From Pseudisothecium myosuroides (taxonomy: Eukaryota > Streptophyta > Bryopsida > Hypnales > Lembophyllaceae): a stretch of DNA of 64,000 nucleotides. Each line of letters begins with the position of its first letter. The stretch's first letter is position 1. Positions 1-11,690 of the stretch are shown here, piece after piece. The position numbers and the translations under genes were made by a program. The DNA lies in NCBI GenBank assembly GCA_951799445.1, contig OX637287.1:53597724-53661723 (forward strand), written 5' to 3'. Under the pieces are notes generated by a model. That model saw only the letters and a list, made by a program, of their open reading frames with translations, searched no databases and was not told the origin of the DNA.

Positions 1-2340
1 ATTTAGGAGAAATTTTAATAGGTTATTTGCAAATGTTAAAAGTTTTGTTTACAAAAACTTAATATTTTTAACCCATGTGTTTCTGCCTAAGTATACATTC
101 TCTATTCATGAGACACTAAGATCAATTTTAGGTACACCTATTTGAATCACATTAAAAATTTATAGTTTATTCTTTTGATGTCTAGATGAAAAAAGAAAGC
201 AAGAAAAATCACAAATTCCTAGTTGACTCTCAACAAGCTCTAGCAAAGATGAAGAAATTAATAATAGGAACCAAGCTCAAATACTTTTCCCAGTAATTTT
301 AGGTGCAATCATTGTAGTCTAGGCAATTCCAATTTTGTTAAGATTTGGTTTTAGTGGGACAAGCGCATGGGTGTATGAGGACAAATATTCCACCTCTTTC
401 CTTTTATTCTTGGTAATAATCAACCTAGTTGAATAATGATACGTTATTATGAATTTAATTAAGTTATCTTTTAATGTTAATCTTCCAATGCTACAAATTC
501 CACAATAAGAATGATGAACAAAACATTTCAAAATGGTAGTTTTTCCAAATATTTTCTCATTCATACAAAATAATGCTTGAAACACAAAAATGAGCTTCAT
601 ATATGATCAATTTGATGAACTTGAGGTAAATGATATATTTGTACATACATTAGTAAAAATATGATAAATTTCAAAAATATATTTGGACATCCAAGGAAAA
701 AAAGTTGTTTTAATGAAGATCTTAGAATTTAATTTTGAGAGGATTCACTTCACTAAGGACATCAAATAAAAATATATATAAGGCCTTACATGCATGATAA
801 AAGGAAATCACAAAATTCACTCTAGACTAATGAAGCAAGGATGCTATTTTGTAAGCCTTGGAGCATGAGCCCAAGAGCCTATGAGTCTCCAAATTATGGA
901 CAAATTTCAAAGAGGGGTTGGAAGGGACATTTTCTTTGACAGTTTCAAACATCAACTTTGAATTTTGTGCATAACATTTTTTTGGAGGCTCAAAATCTCA
1001 AAAATGGGTTTGGAGATGAAACTTAAACTGATTTCCCAATTTATTTCAGTTCAAAAGTTTATAATATAAGTTATTCTACTATGCCAAAATGAGGTCTAAA
1101 ATTATACTTTGAACAAAGTTCCTATATTTTGATAGTAGCGGTCAAGCTTTCATCTTCAAATTATCCCACACCCTTAGAGGATTCATGATGGACAATGCAT
1201 TTGACTATAAAAACAACCTCTCCATTCTTCAATTTTCAAAATCTCAATGAATTCATTCCTTCATTGCGCCATCAATATATTTCTCAATGGTAGGTCATGA
1301 AATGATAGATAGGTAATTGACTCAATAGATTGTTAATGGATTCTTTGTATTGTCATATATTTTAAATTAATTTACGTTGACATTGCTATTTGCATACAAG
1401 AATTTCCACATCCAATGTAGCATTATCCAAACCACATCAGATTTATTCCCACAACAGCCACCAACAAATGCGTGATGACAGAAACATCTTGGGAACTCAT
1501 AATTGGCCAATGGTCTTAGAAAACATCTCCTATAATGGGACAAAAAGATGACATTTTACACCCTCAACATTTTTTTGTCATCAAGAAATCAAGAAATTTG
1601 GTTCTATAAGATTTTAAAAGTGAAACCTATAACACCTAAGGAATACTTAAGGTGTTTGATGCATGCCTTCAAAGTTTTCTTGTAGAAACAAAGAATGCAA
1701 TTATTCATCATGTTTGAGGATATTTTGGGCTTGATGATCACGCAAGTGATCACGGTGATTGGCTCGTCATTTTAGGGTTCTATTGGATTAAATTCATTTT
1801 GATAAGATGATATCTTAGCCCCAAAAGGATGTTGACGACTACAAGTGTGTAATGAATAACTTTTAATAATATTGTTTAAAAAAACATTTACTTATTCATT
1901 ATGACATCTAATAATTTTCGTCTAACTAATTTAGTGATAGGATGATGTCTTTCTAGCAGCATAACCTTTAAAAATATGGAAAGCCTAATTGTAGACATAA
2001 TATGGTATTGTTTGTGTATTTGATATTAAAAAAATATAAATAGAAGAGTACAATAGTGACAAAAGTTGTATTCGTGTTCAAATGAATTCAATGACACATA
2101 CCACTTCTAATTTTGATCAATATTTCTCCTCTTACATGTCTAAAAAATACAAACTAATCATGCATGGCATTGTCTCTTTGAGCATGGCAAGGATTAAATT
2201 GTAAAAGAACATTCAAATGAAATATACTAATCCAATTAATTACCAACCTAATGGTGTATGTCATGTCATATTTTTAATACATAACTTATATTTAAGGATT
2301 CAAATACAATATAGAATATATGATTCCCACAAAACTTTGA
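1..2340. other. AT-rich intergenic DNA, no gene seen
   Basis: No open frame with coding character, no splice-flanked exon series and no RNA gene was recognised on either strand. The sequence is AT-rich with scattered homopolymer runs. A few short ORFs (for example on - at 319-600) lack any family motif. Confidence 0.6.
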
Positions 2341-2431
2341 GGAGTAACATTAGCTAAAAACAAATACTCCCTCTGTTCCACTAAAAAACTCTAAATCAGA
2401 TATAGAGAGCGTACCACCAAAGTGCTTCATG

Positions 2432-2529
2432 TATTGATTTTGATTGTTGAGTAAGAGTTGTGGGATTCAAATCAATCTCTACTCAATTAATTCTAAAAAT
2501 TGCTCAATCATCAACAATCAAAATCAATA
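2432..2529. repeat. Short inverted repeat (hairpin)
   Basis: A 19-base arm TATTGATTTTGATTGTTGA at 2432-2450 is exactly reverse-complemented at 2511-2529, with about 60 bases between. Just upstream (2363-2380) is a CTCCCTCTGTTCC-type string that often marks Stowaway-like MITE ends, so the hairpin may be the core of a degraded MITE. Confidence 0.6.
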
Positions 2530-2567
2530 AGAACAGTGTGACCATGAAGCTCTATCCACTCCACTCC

Positions 2568-2870
2568 AAATCCTAACCGCATTGTACAGTGTGAATGCGA
2601 TTGTAGATAGGATTTGGAAATTCATATTGAAAAACTAGAGAATCAATTGACACAATTGATAGTCTTTGTTAAAAGGGCAAAACCAATAATGATTGGAAGT
2701 ACAAGAAATGATAGTCACTACAACACTCTAACCGCTTTGTGTAGTGTAAATGCGGTTGTAGATAAGATTTAGAAACTTGGATTCAATAACCACACTTGAT
2801 GTGGGAGTCCATGCCGTAGTCTTTGTTCAAAGGACAAAGCAAATAAATGAAGCGATTTTAAGGTAGAAGT
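2568..2870. repeat. Diverged tandem duplication, unit about 155 bp
   Basis: Two direct copies are seen, starting near 2570 and 2725. Both carry the series TAACCGC(A/T)TTGT, GTGTRAATGCG(A/G)TTGTAGATA and TAGTCTTTGTTMAAAGG in the same order and spacing. Divergence is substantial, so the duplication is old. Confidence 0.6.
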
Positions 2871-3246
2871 ACCTATTTCCAACAATCCCCATGATGGCTT
2901 TATAGGGTGACCTATTGTCAACAATGGTTGAATGCACTATTCTTTAAAAAAAAATTCTTTGTTTGTACCTTCTCGTCCACTCATCTCTCTTCCACTCATC
3001 TCTCTTCCCTCCTTACTCAAGGAGAAGTGCCAAAGCTAACCGTATAGGTGAATCTATGAGACTAGAATAGGTTCCAACGAAAAATCCACATTTATATTGA
3101 ATAAAATATTCATTTTTAGGATTTTAGGATTTTTTTATTTTTTTTTGCATTCTTCCTCATCCTTATGTTTGCATTGAGCTCAATTTCTCAACGAATTTCC
3201 CATATACTAACGCTTAAGTTATTGGAAATAGGCACCCGCTTTACCT
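2861..3246. mobile_element. Inverted-repeat element, MITE-like
   Basis: The left end reads AGGTAGAAGTACCTATTTCCAA. The right end, reverse-complemented, reads AGGTAAAGCGGGTGCCTATTTCC, giving terminal repeats of about 25 bases with indels. A related solo end (GTTGGAAATGGGTGCTTCTACC) lies near 10060. There is no coding capacity. No clear target-site duplication was found, so the superfamily is unassigned. Confidence 0.45.
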
Positions 3247-3299
3247 CAGTGCTCCTGCACTATTTCTGATTTGGAGGTATTTAGGGGATGGAGGGAGAA

Positions 3300-3513
3300 T
3301 ACCGTACGTGAAGGTCTAATCCGGCACCTAAGTGCCGGAAAACTTTCATTGGGAAACACAAATGGGTTCGGCAGGTGGTATATTCTAGGATATTCCAGAA
3401 ATTCACTTGTAATCTTCCAAAGTTTTCAATTGTAATATTTTCAAATTTTCAGACATCCCCCAAAATACTTAATTTATGTCCGAGTCTGACCTTCACGTAG
3501 GGTACGGTAGAAG
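3300..3513. repeat. Inverted-repeat pair around a short spacer
   Basis: TACCGTACGTGAAGGTC near 3300-3317 is mirrored by GACCTTCACGTAGGGTACGGTA near 3489-3511. An internal short palindrome, CCGGCACCTAAGTGCCGG, sits near 3324. It is probably a small foldback MITE; no target-site duplication was identified. Confidence 0.45.
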
Positions 3514-3539
3514 TCATCAGGTTATTATTCCCTGAGCAA

Positions 3540-4090
3540 GTGAAACCAGCTGGTAGCTCGACTAGAATAGAAGGGAGGGGAAGCCAGGCAGGCAGGCAGG
3601 CAGGCCGACCCAGGTAGAGGGAAACTCGCTAATTTAGCAGGAGGGCCACATTCCCACATTTAATTAGTGCAGGCCAGGCTCCAGCCGCCAGAGATGGCGG
3701 AGCCAGGCCGAGCCGAGGACGGGTCCTGTTTCTAATTCCCAGCTGCCCGAGTGCCCGACGGGCCGGCAAGCAACGGCCAGCTCAGATAGATAGCCCTGGA
3801 TGTTAACTTAATTCTTCTTCCATGAGGCTGCCCTGCCCGTCTGGCCCAGCCACACGACCAGATTGCCGGATTCCTGCTTGCCAGGGCAATCCAGGCCACA
3901 CGACTTTCTAAACTTCAGTTGGTCAGTTGGGGTACCTTTCCAGTCATAATAACAACGCCCACACTATTTAGAAGTGTGATCCAAGCCTATATATGGAGCC
4001 TGCCAAGGGATAGATCTCCAACCCAGGCACCCTCGAACTCCCAGGAAGGTGAGTGGGTAGTGGGTACCCCCAAACCCGCCACTTTTTTTG
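3540..4090 (+). promoter_or_regulatory. GC-rich island with TATA-like box, no gene attached
   Basis: Base composition shifts sharply from AT-rich flanks to GC-rich DNA. The island contains a (GGCA)n run near 3585-3605 and, near 3991, the string TATATATGGAGCC, a good TATA-box match. Only a 65-codon ORF (3919-4116, +) overlaps, and it has no family features. The island may be an orphan promoter, the relic of a lost gene, or a GC-rich transposon fragment. Confidence 0.3.
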
Positions 4091-4439
4091 CTACGATGCC
4101 TAGTTACTATTATTAGACTGGTCAAATTTTCATTGATTTTCTTGTTAGCAAGGGAAAGGGGGTTCTAACGCACCAAAGAACGCGACATTTGGATACCGTA
4201 TGCAAAAGTTATGAAGGGACAAAGTTTTTTTTGGTAGAAGTTCTAAAATCATTCTTCCACACAAGTACATATTGATTTTGAAGATGTATATGGAGTGGTG
4301 GTGGTAATTTTGGATCAGTGCATTTGGAGGTACCTACCTTATTTGTTATAAGGATAGGGTTAGGGTTGCCACAATTATTTTATCTTGGAAAAATCAAGGG
4401 ACAAATTATTTGTCCCGACAGATAATCAAATTTGGAAAC

Positions 4440-5450
4440 TTAATTTAGACCCCTAAAGTTCCGTTGTTTCCTAGGGAGACAAAATGGATTTGGGGTTGGT
4501 TCCTACGGTCTCAATTTGTTGTTGTGATTTTTTGAAATTTTTTGGAAGATAGGAAAATACATTAGCTTTTGGAGAATATAATTTTTTTAATTTGAATTGG
4601 TGTCTAGGAAGAAAAGTTATAAGGCATCCTAAGACTAAAATGGGGTTCTTTGGGCAACAAAAAAAATCACAAAAAGTCAAAATAAAATTTTCAAAATGTT
4701 GTTTCCCATAGAAAGTATTTTTGTCTATATAAAAAGGCCATTTTATTCATTGTATTTGGACTAGTGATGAAAAAGTTATGGACAATCTAAGCATCTCCTT
4801 GAAAAAATAACTTGTAGGGTTCATTTTAGAACACAATTTCTATTTATTTAAAAATAAATACAAATTAAAAAAATTTAGTTAGCTTGATAGAACAATCTCA
4901 CTATTTGGATTAGTAATTTTTAATTCCATCTTAGAGCTATTAACAATTTAGTTATTCCTTCTATCTCATATCTACTTCTATTTAACAATTTTTAAAAGAA
5001 TGAAAATCAAGGGTGTTTTTTAAAAAAAATCCCTTGACTTCCAACTCAATTGTTCAATATAAATTTTACTTAATACTCTGTACAATATTGGTAGTGCTAA
5101 AATTTTAAGCTAAGTAAATTCAAAGTCTTAAAATCTAGTCAAGCAAGGTGCACAAAAAAACTCTCTTCACTTCCAACATAAATATCTTGCAATCCATGCA
5201 TTTAACATTTTTGAAATTTCTTTCATACATTTTCTTATTACTCTATCACAAGATCCAACGGTTAGATATGCGAAAAGAGCAATTTCTAATTTTTTTGCAT
5301 TTCGCAATAGAAATGACAGTTTTGAGTGAAATTTGATGAAAAAAAGCCTTATTATTTTCAGGTAAAAATTCATATTTGGTATCAAAATTCCAAAAATAGC
5401 CAAGAATTTTGCAAAATATAAAATTAACCATTCAAGGAGGGGAGGCAAAT
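4440..5450 (+). mobile_element. Diverged copy of the 0.9-kb TTAA-element family
   Basis: The segment shares an ordered set of strings with the better preserved copies at 13972-15821: the terminus-like CCCCTAAAG near 4450, GAAGATAGGAAA, ACATTAGCTTT, AAAAGTTATGGACAATCTAAG, AACAATCTCAC, TAGAGCTATTAA, a CTTGACTTCCAACTCAA region, and a closing ACGGTTAGAT string. It has no open frame and appears to have lost its clean TTAA flanks. Membership rests on ordered similarity read by eye. Confidence 0.5.
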
Positions 5451-8400
5451 GACTAAATCATTAGGATCTTACTTTGGATTTTTTGAGAATTTAGGCAAAC
5501 TCTATATACTTCACATTTGGGATATTTTACAATAAACTTTTATAATAGCTTCTAATTATTACTCCATAGTATTTTATTGTAATTATGAAGTTTTGCTTTG
5601 TCATTTTAATAAGTCTTGTAAAAAGTTTAGGTATCTTTTTTATTTCAATATGAAAGTGGGGAGCTAAATTTTTTTTTAAATAGCATTAATTATTCTATAT
5701 TAGATAATGAAATGATGGTTACAAGGAGTATTATTTTGCAGGCAATGAAGGTATAAGAAAAATAGAAGGTCATTTTTTGAATTCAATTTTTGAATTTCAA
5801 AATAAAAATAAAAATACTATATTTATTATATCACACGATTTTATTCTATTTTTGCTTAATATATTATTTTAACAATTAAAATTTATAATTATCAATTTTA
5901 TATTTAATTGATTAACAATTTAGATTTTTCTTTCATCATATACCACCTTCCACCTTATCATATTTTAAAAGGTGAATGTGAATTTTATTGGTTATAATTT
6001 TTTCCAAGTATGCACAAACATTTTTCAAATTTTGTCTATGTACACAACTTATAGAGCACATGTTTTTTTTCTATAATGTTTGAAAGACATAACATTTGGC
6101 TTTAAGAAAGGGCTATAAAATTATGGTTTTTGAAGTTTAGGCACATAGATCTTTGCAATCATCATAGGTTTTCATTATAAATTTTGAAAAATTAATATAT
6201 TTAAAAATAAATTAATAATAAATGTTTTAGTTTTTTTAATAATAGTTCATTTTTAGGGCCTCAAAACATTGTTTAGTTCTAGGGATTAAATATAGATATA
6301 CATATTATGGGACATTCACGTGCTCTTAGGAAAAAATATCATTTGTTTTTCAAATAAAAATATCTATAAATAAACCCTTATATAATAAAACTAATCATTA
6401 TAGGAGATTTGGGCCTCTAAGAGACTGCGAGTTCCCGGACTATGGGAACTCTACAAGAATGTTGGGATGTTGCCAAATCATCAATCTGATGTGGCCAAGC
6501 GACTGCCACGTCAGGGTTTTTTTTGGGTTTTTTTGAAAATATTTTTTTTATTATTCTTTTAACATTTTAATAATAATATTTTTTTTCTGACAATAGAGGG
6601 TTGATTCTCAACATTGGAAACAACCCTGAAACGGTCTTCCAGAGGCTCAGATCTCCTCTAATGATTGTATTTGAAAGTTGGATGAATATTTTAATGGAAA
6701 GATTAAATTTTATTTTAGAATTAGCAAAAGAACTATTTTTGTTTATAGTATGGATGCAAAATATTCACGAACTTATACTTTGATATGAAACAATGAAAGA
6801 TTTTACATAATTGATATACTGTAGAGTGATTTGTTTTTTGGTGTGAATGGTTGGAATTGATAGTTATAGATGGGTACGTGAGATATTGAAGTGGTTTGAA
6901 CCCTTATATAAATTTTGAGGGCTCAGGGCCTCTTTACATTAGAAGTGAGAAGTTGTAGATAACAAACTTTCAATGAGAGCTTGTAAAATTGAGAAGACCA
7001 AGGAATGTAACTTTGCAATCAAAATTTTAAGTCCAAAGAAATAATGATGTATAAAACACTTTTATCCTTTGTACCAAAAAAATGTACAAGTTTTGAATCT
7101 CTAAAAGTGTAATTGATCAAGTCCATCTCAAGAGCTATGGACCTTCAAAGGTTATTTCAAAAGTTCTAAATCTAAGTATAAAGAGGGTCTTAATTCCTAA
7201 AAGTTCAAAGTCATGGAATTGATTCTTTTAGGATTTTGGGTAAGTTTTTATTATGTCAAATTTTATTGTAAGGTTTTGAATTTTTTTTCAAAGGTAATGG
7301 AATGTAGTAGATTCCTAGGAATATAAATTTTATTTCATTTAATATGTAGAAGAAAAAAATATGCCCTTCTAAACACAAATGCTCAAGCCTAGATTCCCTC
7401 TGAAATGCAAAATATTGAAATTAATTATTAAATTTTCTTCTTCTCATAGAGTATATATATGTCTACTTAACAAGATTTTATTCATTTTATTTTGGATTGA
7501 TGGTGTTAAACTTATGAAGAGTCTAGTTTTGCAAGTAATTGGGACATTTAATATCTAAAAAAATAACATATAGAATTTGTCTCCAAACTCAATTTTTACA
7601 ATTTTCCAAAACATAAAACATCTATATGGGGTATATTACTTGCTAAAATGATCTTACTATTAGGATTGATATCACTTTCAATTATATTTTAGAATTATAA
7701 TTAACAATCTAACTTTTCCTTCCATCTTGTACCAATTTCTACACAACAATTTTTCAAGAATGAAAATTGTTAAACTTGTTTTGAAAATTTATCCTAGATT
7801 TCCAGCTCAGTTTTCTACAATAAAAATTTAAACATCAAAAGGATCATTGCAAGAAACAATGGTATTGGGTATTTGTCACAAGGGGAGTGCCCAATCTTTC
7901 TTTTGCAATAACTTCTTAAGCATGACTCACATGAATTTGAATTTTTTACTGGATATGTATATCTTAAGTATATTTATGTTTCATATTTTTCAAAAAATTT
8001 AAAAAATCATTTTATATTTAAAAAACAATTAAATTAATATGTCATGCTTTGCGTTTAGGGGTTTTTGAGTACTATGGAGTCCTCAAATTTAATGATTTAG
8101 AGCTGAAATTTCTATGGTCTATTTGTATAGTAGGAACTCATAATTCTACAAAGGGGAATTTAAAAATATTTTATTTTGTGTTGTCTACGTTCATGCAAAG
8201 AGGTCTCCCTTGCGCGTGCAATCTTGAACATTTAAGATGGTTTCAAGATTTATTTTTTGGTGAAATCTCTTCACCATGAAGTCTTACCATATTAAATATT
8301 TTTATTTTCTTTGAAATTTTTTTTTCCTATTTTTTACAAATTAAAACATCAAAGTATGTATTTTCTTCAAAATTTCAGTTTTTTTTTTTTTGTGAATAAC

Positions 8401-9149
8401 TTTTGACCTGGATTTTTTTTAGGTCTGAAATTTTGGTGATATGCTATTTTTAGTGTTATAATAATTATCCTTATTTTATTTTATTTTTAAAAATTCATAT
8501 GCAAAAGCTCATGAGTACTGGAGTACTAGCTGAAAACTACCAAAGTGGAACAGAAACTAACATTCTTTCTTGCAATGACCCAAAACTTTATAAAGCTAAA
8601 TTTTAAATTAACCTCCAAGTAACTGATGTGTTTTTTTTCATCAAAAAATGCTTAAAATTTCCATTTTTTCTATTGCAAGGAGCAAAAAAAATTGATTTTT
8701 TTTGGTATATGTATCTATATGATCTTTCACTAGACTTGTACAAGAATGCGTGGAATTTTTTTTAGAGACTTTGACCATGTAGATTGCAAGATATTTTCAT
8801 TTAAAATGAACAAAATATTTTTTTTTGTACCTTGTGGGACTAGATTATTAGACTTTGAATCTTCCTAATTAAAAATTTTTCACTACTTATGCTGATTTCA
8901 TAAATTTTTATGCTGAATAAATGGGCTGAGTATTGAGGAGAAAAAAAAATCAAAAAGCATATACTTCATTTTAGTTATTTAAAAAATTATTTAGCAGAAG
9001 TAGATACTCAATGGTTAATATCTCTATGGAATTGAAGCACACCCATCACAATGGTGAGATTGTTCTACCAAATAAACAAGTCCTAGGGATTTTTTTTTGA
9101 AAAACAAATTGAATTAAAAAACAAATTAAACAAGGTACGTTACCTATAA
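5451..9149. other. AT-rich intergenic DNA with weak repeat remnants
   Basis: No gene was recognised. Around 7430-7860 are strings resembling the 0.9-kb family (CTATTAGGATTGATATC, CAATCTAACTTTTCC, TTTCCAGCTCAGTTTTC), suggesting a very old copy. Around 6400-6600 a short GC-richer patch carries GTGGC...GCCACGTC words like those in the CACTA-type insertion at 50.7 kb. Poly-T tracts are frequent. Confidence 0.45.
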
Positions 9150-9210
9150 TTGTCTTCCAAACAAGAAGCTAATTCAAATGGAAGAAATCCAATCCCTCTA
9201 TTTAGATCCA

Positions 9211-9214
<4 letters not shown>

Positions 9215-9287
<73 letters not shown>
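9215..9287. repeat. (AT)n microsatellite
   Basis: An essentially pure AT dinucleotide run of about 70 bases. It produces a spurious Tyr-Ile repeat ORF on +. Confidence 0.95.
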
Positions 9288-9290
<3 letters not shown>

Positions 9291-9398
9291 ATTTATTCAT
9301 TTAATTTTGTTTTTATTGTTGCCAATGAATTTCATTTTGTGCTTAGGGTGGTACTAAATAAAAAGGAAACACCAATATTATTTTGAGACAAAAGGAGT

Positions 9399-9601
9399 CA
9401 CTACAAGAGAAAGGGGTGTTTTAAGTAGTGTCCAAGACATCACGTCTTTTAAGTAACGTCTTTTAAGTAAGTTTTTAAGTAAAATTTGACTAAAAAGACA
9501 ATCTTTTTAGTCAAATTTTACTTAAAAATTTACTTAAAAGACGTTACTTAAAAGACGTGATGTCTTGGACACTACTTAAAACACCCCTTTCTCTTGTAGT
9601 G
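9399..9601. mobile_element. CACTA-ended near-perfect palindromic MITE, 203 bp
   Basis: The left end CACTACAAGAGAAAGGGG is mirrored by CCCCTTTCTCTTGTAGTG at the right end. The two arms are complementary along almost their full length, with a loop of only a few bases near 9500. CACTACAAG is the classic terminal string of CACTA (En/Spm) transposons. Flanking triplets are AGT and AAT, so a 3-bp target duplication is not exact. There is no coding capacity. The arms contain a repeated TTTTAAGTAA word. Confidence 0.85.
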
Positions 9602-10177
9602 AATATAACTCTTGTTCACATCCATTGATTCAAATAAAAATTATATTTCCCAAAAGCTAATGTGTTTTTCTATTATTGAAAAAAATTCAAGAAATTTCGC
9701 AAAAGAATGAGATCATAAGATTCTACCCCAAACTTTTATTTGTCCCTCACATGCATTCTAGTCCTTTACCAGTTAAAGGGATTCAAAGTAAAAACCAAGT
9801 AAAATAGTGTGGGAAAAAATGTTTTTGTTTCACTCCGTAATACTACTCTGTAATATCTTATAATTTGCATGGCCAAAGTGTCTGAAGTTTTTTTGTCTTA
9901 GTGAAAATAGCCATAAATTTGAAGGTATTAAAAATATTCTAATTATCAGAGTGAGATTTCAATGAGCACCCCAATCTTTTTTTCCTTTCATAAACACTTC
10001 CTATACATATAAAAAAAATTAGATGTATTTATTTTTTAAATTGATTAACAAATCCTAGTTGGAAATGGGTGCTTCTACCTTAATTTCATTTATATATTGA
10101 GCTAATATTTAGTATGAGCATTCCATAAGATTTGATTGGCAAATGAAGAAAATTCCACTACACTTTATGATGCACTA

Positions 10178-10430
10178 ATGTGCCCTGTGCCATTGCTACA
10201 ACCAAAATAAAAGTAAAAGTAATTTTTTAATTCATAAAAACTTCAAAACTCAATAACTTTCATACTGTAGGCCAGAACACCACAAAACAAAGTTCATGCA
10301 CCTTTCCTTGTAAAGAGCTTTCCAAAGTTACCAAGAACTTGACTGGAAGACGCATGATATGGATGGATATGGACTAGTGTGCCTTGTGCCGTTGCCACAA
10401 CCAAAATAAAAATAAAAGTATTTTTCTAAT
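10178..10430 (+). repeat. Dispersed repeat family, copies 1 and 2 (partial)
   Basis: Two partial copies of a family, one from about 10178 to 10360 and one from about 10377. Both open with TGTGCC(C/T)TGTGCC and continue with ACAACCAAAATAAAA. The longer one then has CACCACAAAACAAAG and AAAGAGCTTTCCAA. A fuller copy is at 53970-54305. The order ending in an (AAAC)n tail recalls a non-LTR retroelement (LINE or SINE) 3' end, but no reverse transcriptase is present. Confidence 0.5.
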
Positions 10431-10438
10431 TTTTCAAC

Positions 10439-10684
10439 GGTGCTAGTATGTGAGCCCAAGAATGTGAGCTTGTGAGCATTGAGCCTACAATATAGATACC
10501 TATAATATAGATACTACACACTATAGAAGGTGTATGTATCATAAACACTTACTGGTATAATATGGGTAAATATAATATATATACCCTATAATCATAGACG
10601 ATTTCTATAGTATATACACCTATACATAGGTGTGTAGTATTCTAGGCACATGGGCTCACACTCCTATGCTTACATAGTAGCACC
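10439..10684. mobile_element. MITE-like element with GGTGCTA termini
   Basis: The left end GGTGCTAGTATGTGAGC and the right end (reverse complement GGTGCTACTATGTAAGC) differ at two positions. The 246-bp body is noncoding and rich in TATA-like words. It sits inside or between fragments of the neighbouring dispersed repeat. No convincing target-site duplication was seen. Confidence 0.6.
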
Positions 10685-10699
10685 CCTCCCCGTACACTC

Positions 10700-10830
10700 C
10701 TCCTCGCCGAGAGCTTTCTAACAATACCAAGAATACAATTGGGGGACGCCTAGTCCAGGAGATCTCACCATAGCAAACAAAACAAACAAAACAAAACAAA
10801 ATGAACAAACAAACAAACAAATTTAAAGTA
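10700..10830 (+). repeat. Dispersed repeat family, 3' fragment with (AAAC)n tail
   Basis: The string GAGCTTTCTAACAATACCAAG, then GATCTCACCATAG followed by AAACAAAAC-type repeats, matches the end of the copy at 53970-54305 (CCTTTCCAACAATATCAAGG, GATCTCTCACTGTAAC, then AAAC repeats). The A/C-rich tail supports a retroposed element. Confidence 0.5.
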
Positions 10831-11690
10831 TCACTTATTTGGATATTGCATGAATGAACTATAATTTATATTTTTTAATATGTAGGTATTCCTTGCAAAT
10901 CACCCCCTAACTTTCATAATATTTAGTAGCCTTCAAAGAGGCCATCTTTTCCTCTTTGAAGTCCTCATCCACAAAATTCATCTACACATCATTAATGTGA
11001 GCTTCAATGCTGGGATAGTGGCAACACGCTTATAGTATGCTTCATTTTTTTGCTAAATCTAGGACCATACATCCAAATCAACAAATAATTGTAAAGGTGA
11101 AAGATGGTTTGCCAAAACTCCAAAGAATACATTGAGTAGTATACCAATGCAATCTATCTAATTGCCATCAACATCTTATTTTTAGATTTCATGATAGAAG
11201 AGAAACTCTTTATATACTCATAGGGTGGTAGAACAACCCATGTGGAATAAGTAAATTAGAATTTGTAGTTTCTCAACCACTCATAGTTAAGTCGCAATTA
11301 AAAATTGTGTTTATATATCCCAAATGGGTTGTTTTACCTCCTACCACCCTATATGTATATATAGAACTTGTCTCTTCTACTATAAGTATAAGAAATGCAT
11401 AACTTTCAATGCATAGTGAGTTAGTAGCTAATTCATTGTTAGCAAATAATTTTTTGCTCAATGTTTTATAGCTTTACTTTTAAAGCTTCAAAGCTTAGTT
11501 ATTTACTCTGATCAAATTGGAAGTACCAGAGAGTCAACTTGCTAATTGAGCACATGATTGACAAGTCTTGTGTGGATTGACACCTCTTTTTTAGCTACTA
11601 ATATGGTGTCAAATATACCATACCATTCTGTCAGGGAGGAGGCAATAGTCAATGTGACTATTAAATGTTATTGTAGTCTTGCAAATTTTT
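10831..11690. other. AT-rich DNA, no gene seen
   Basis: Two loosely matching inverted strings (TAGGGTGGTAGAACAACCCATGTG near 11220 and GGGTTGTTTTACCTCCTACCACCC near 11326) suggest another old foldback of about 130 bp. Nothing else could be supported. Confidence 0.4.

Noticed and set aside
9150..9386. 78-codon ORF with Tyr-Ile repeats
   Set aside because: Generated entirely by the (AT)n microsatellite.
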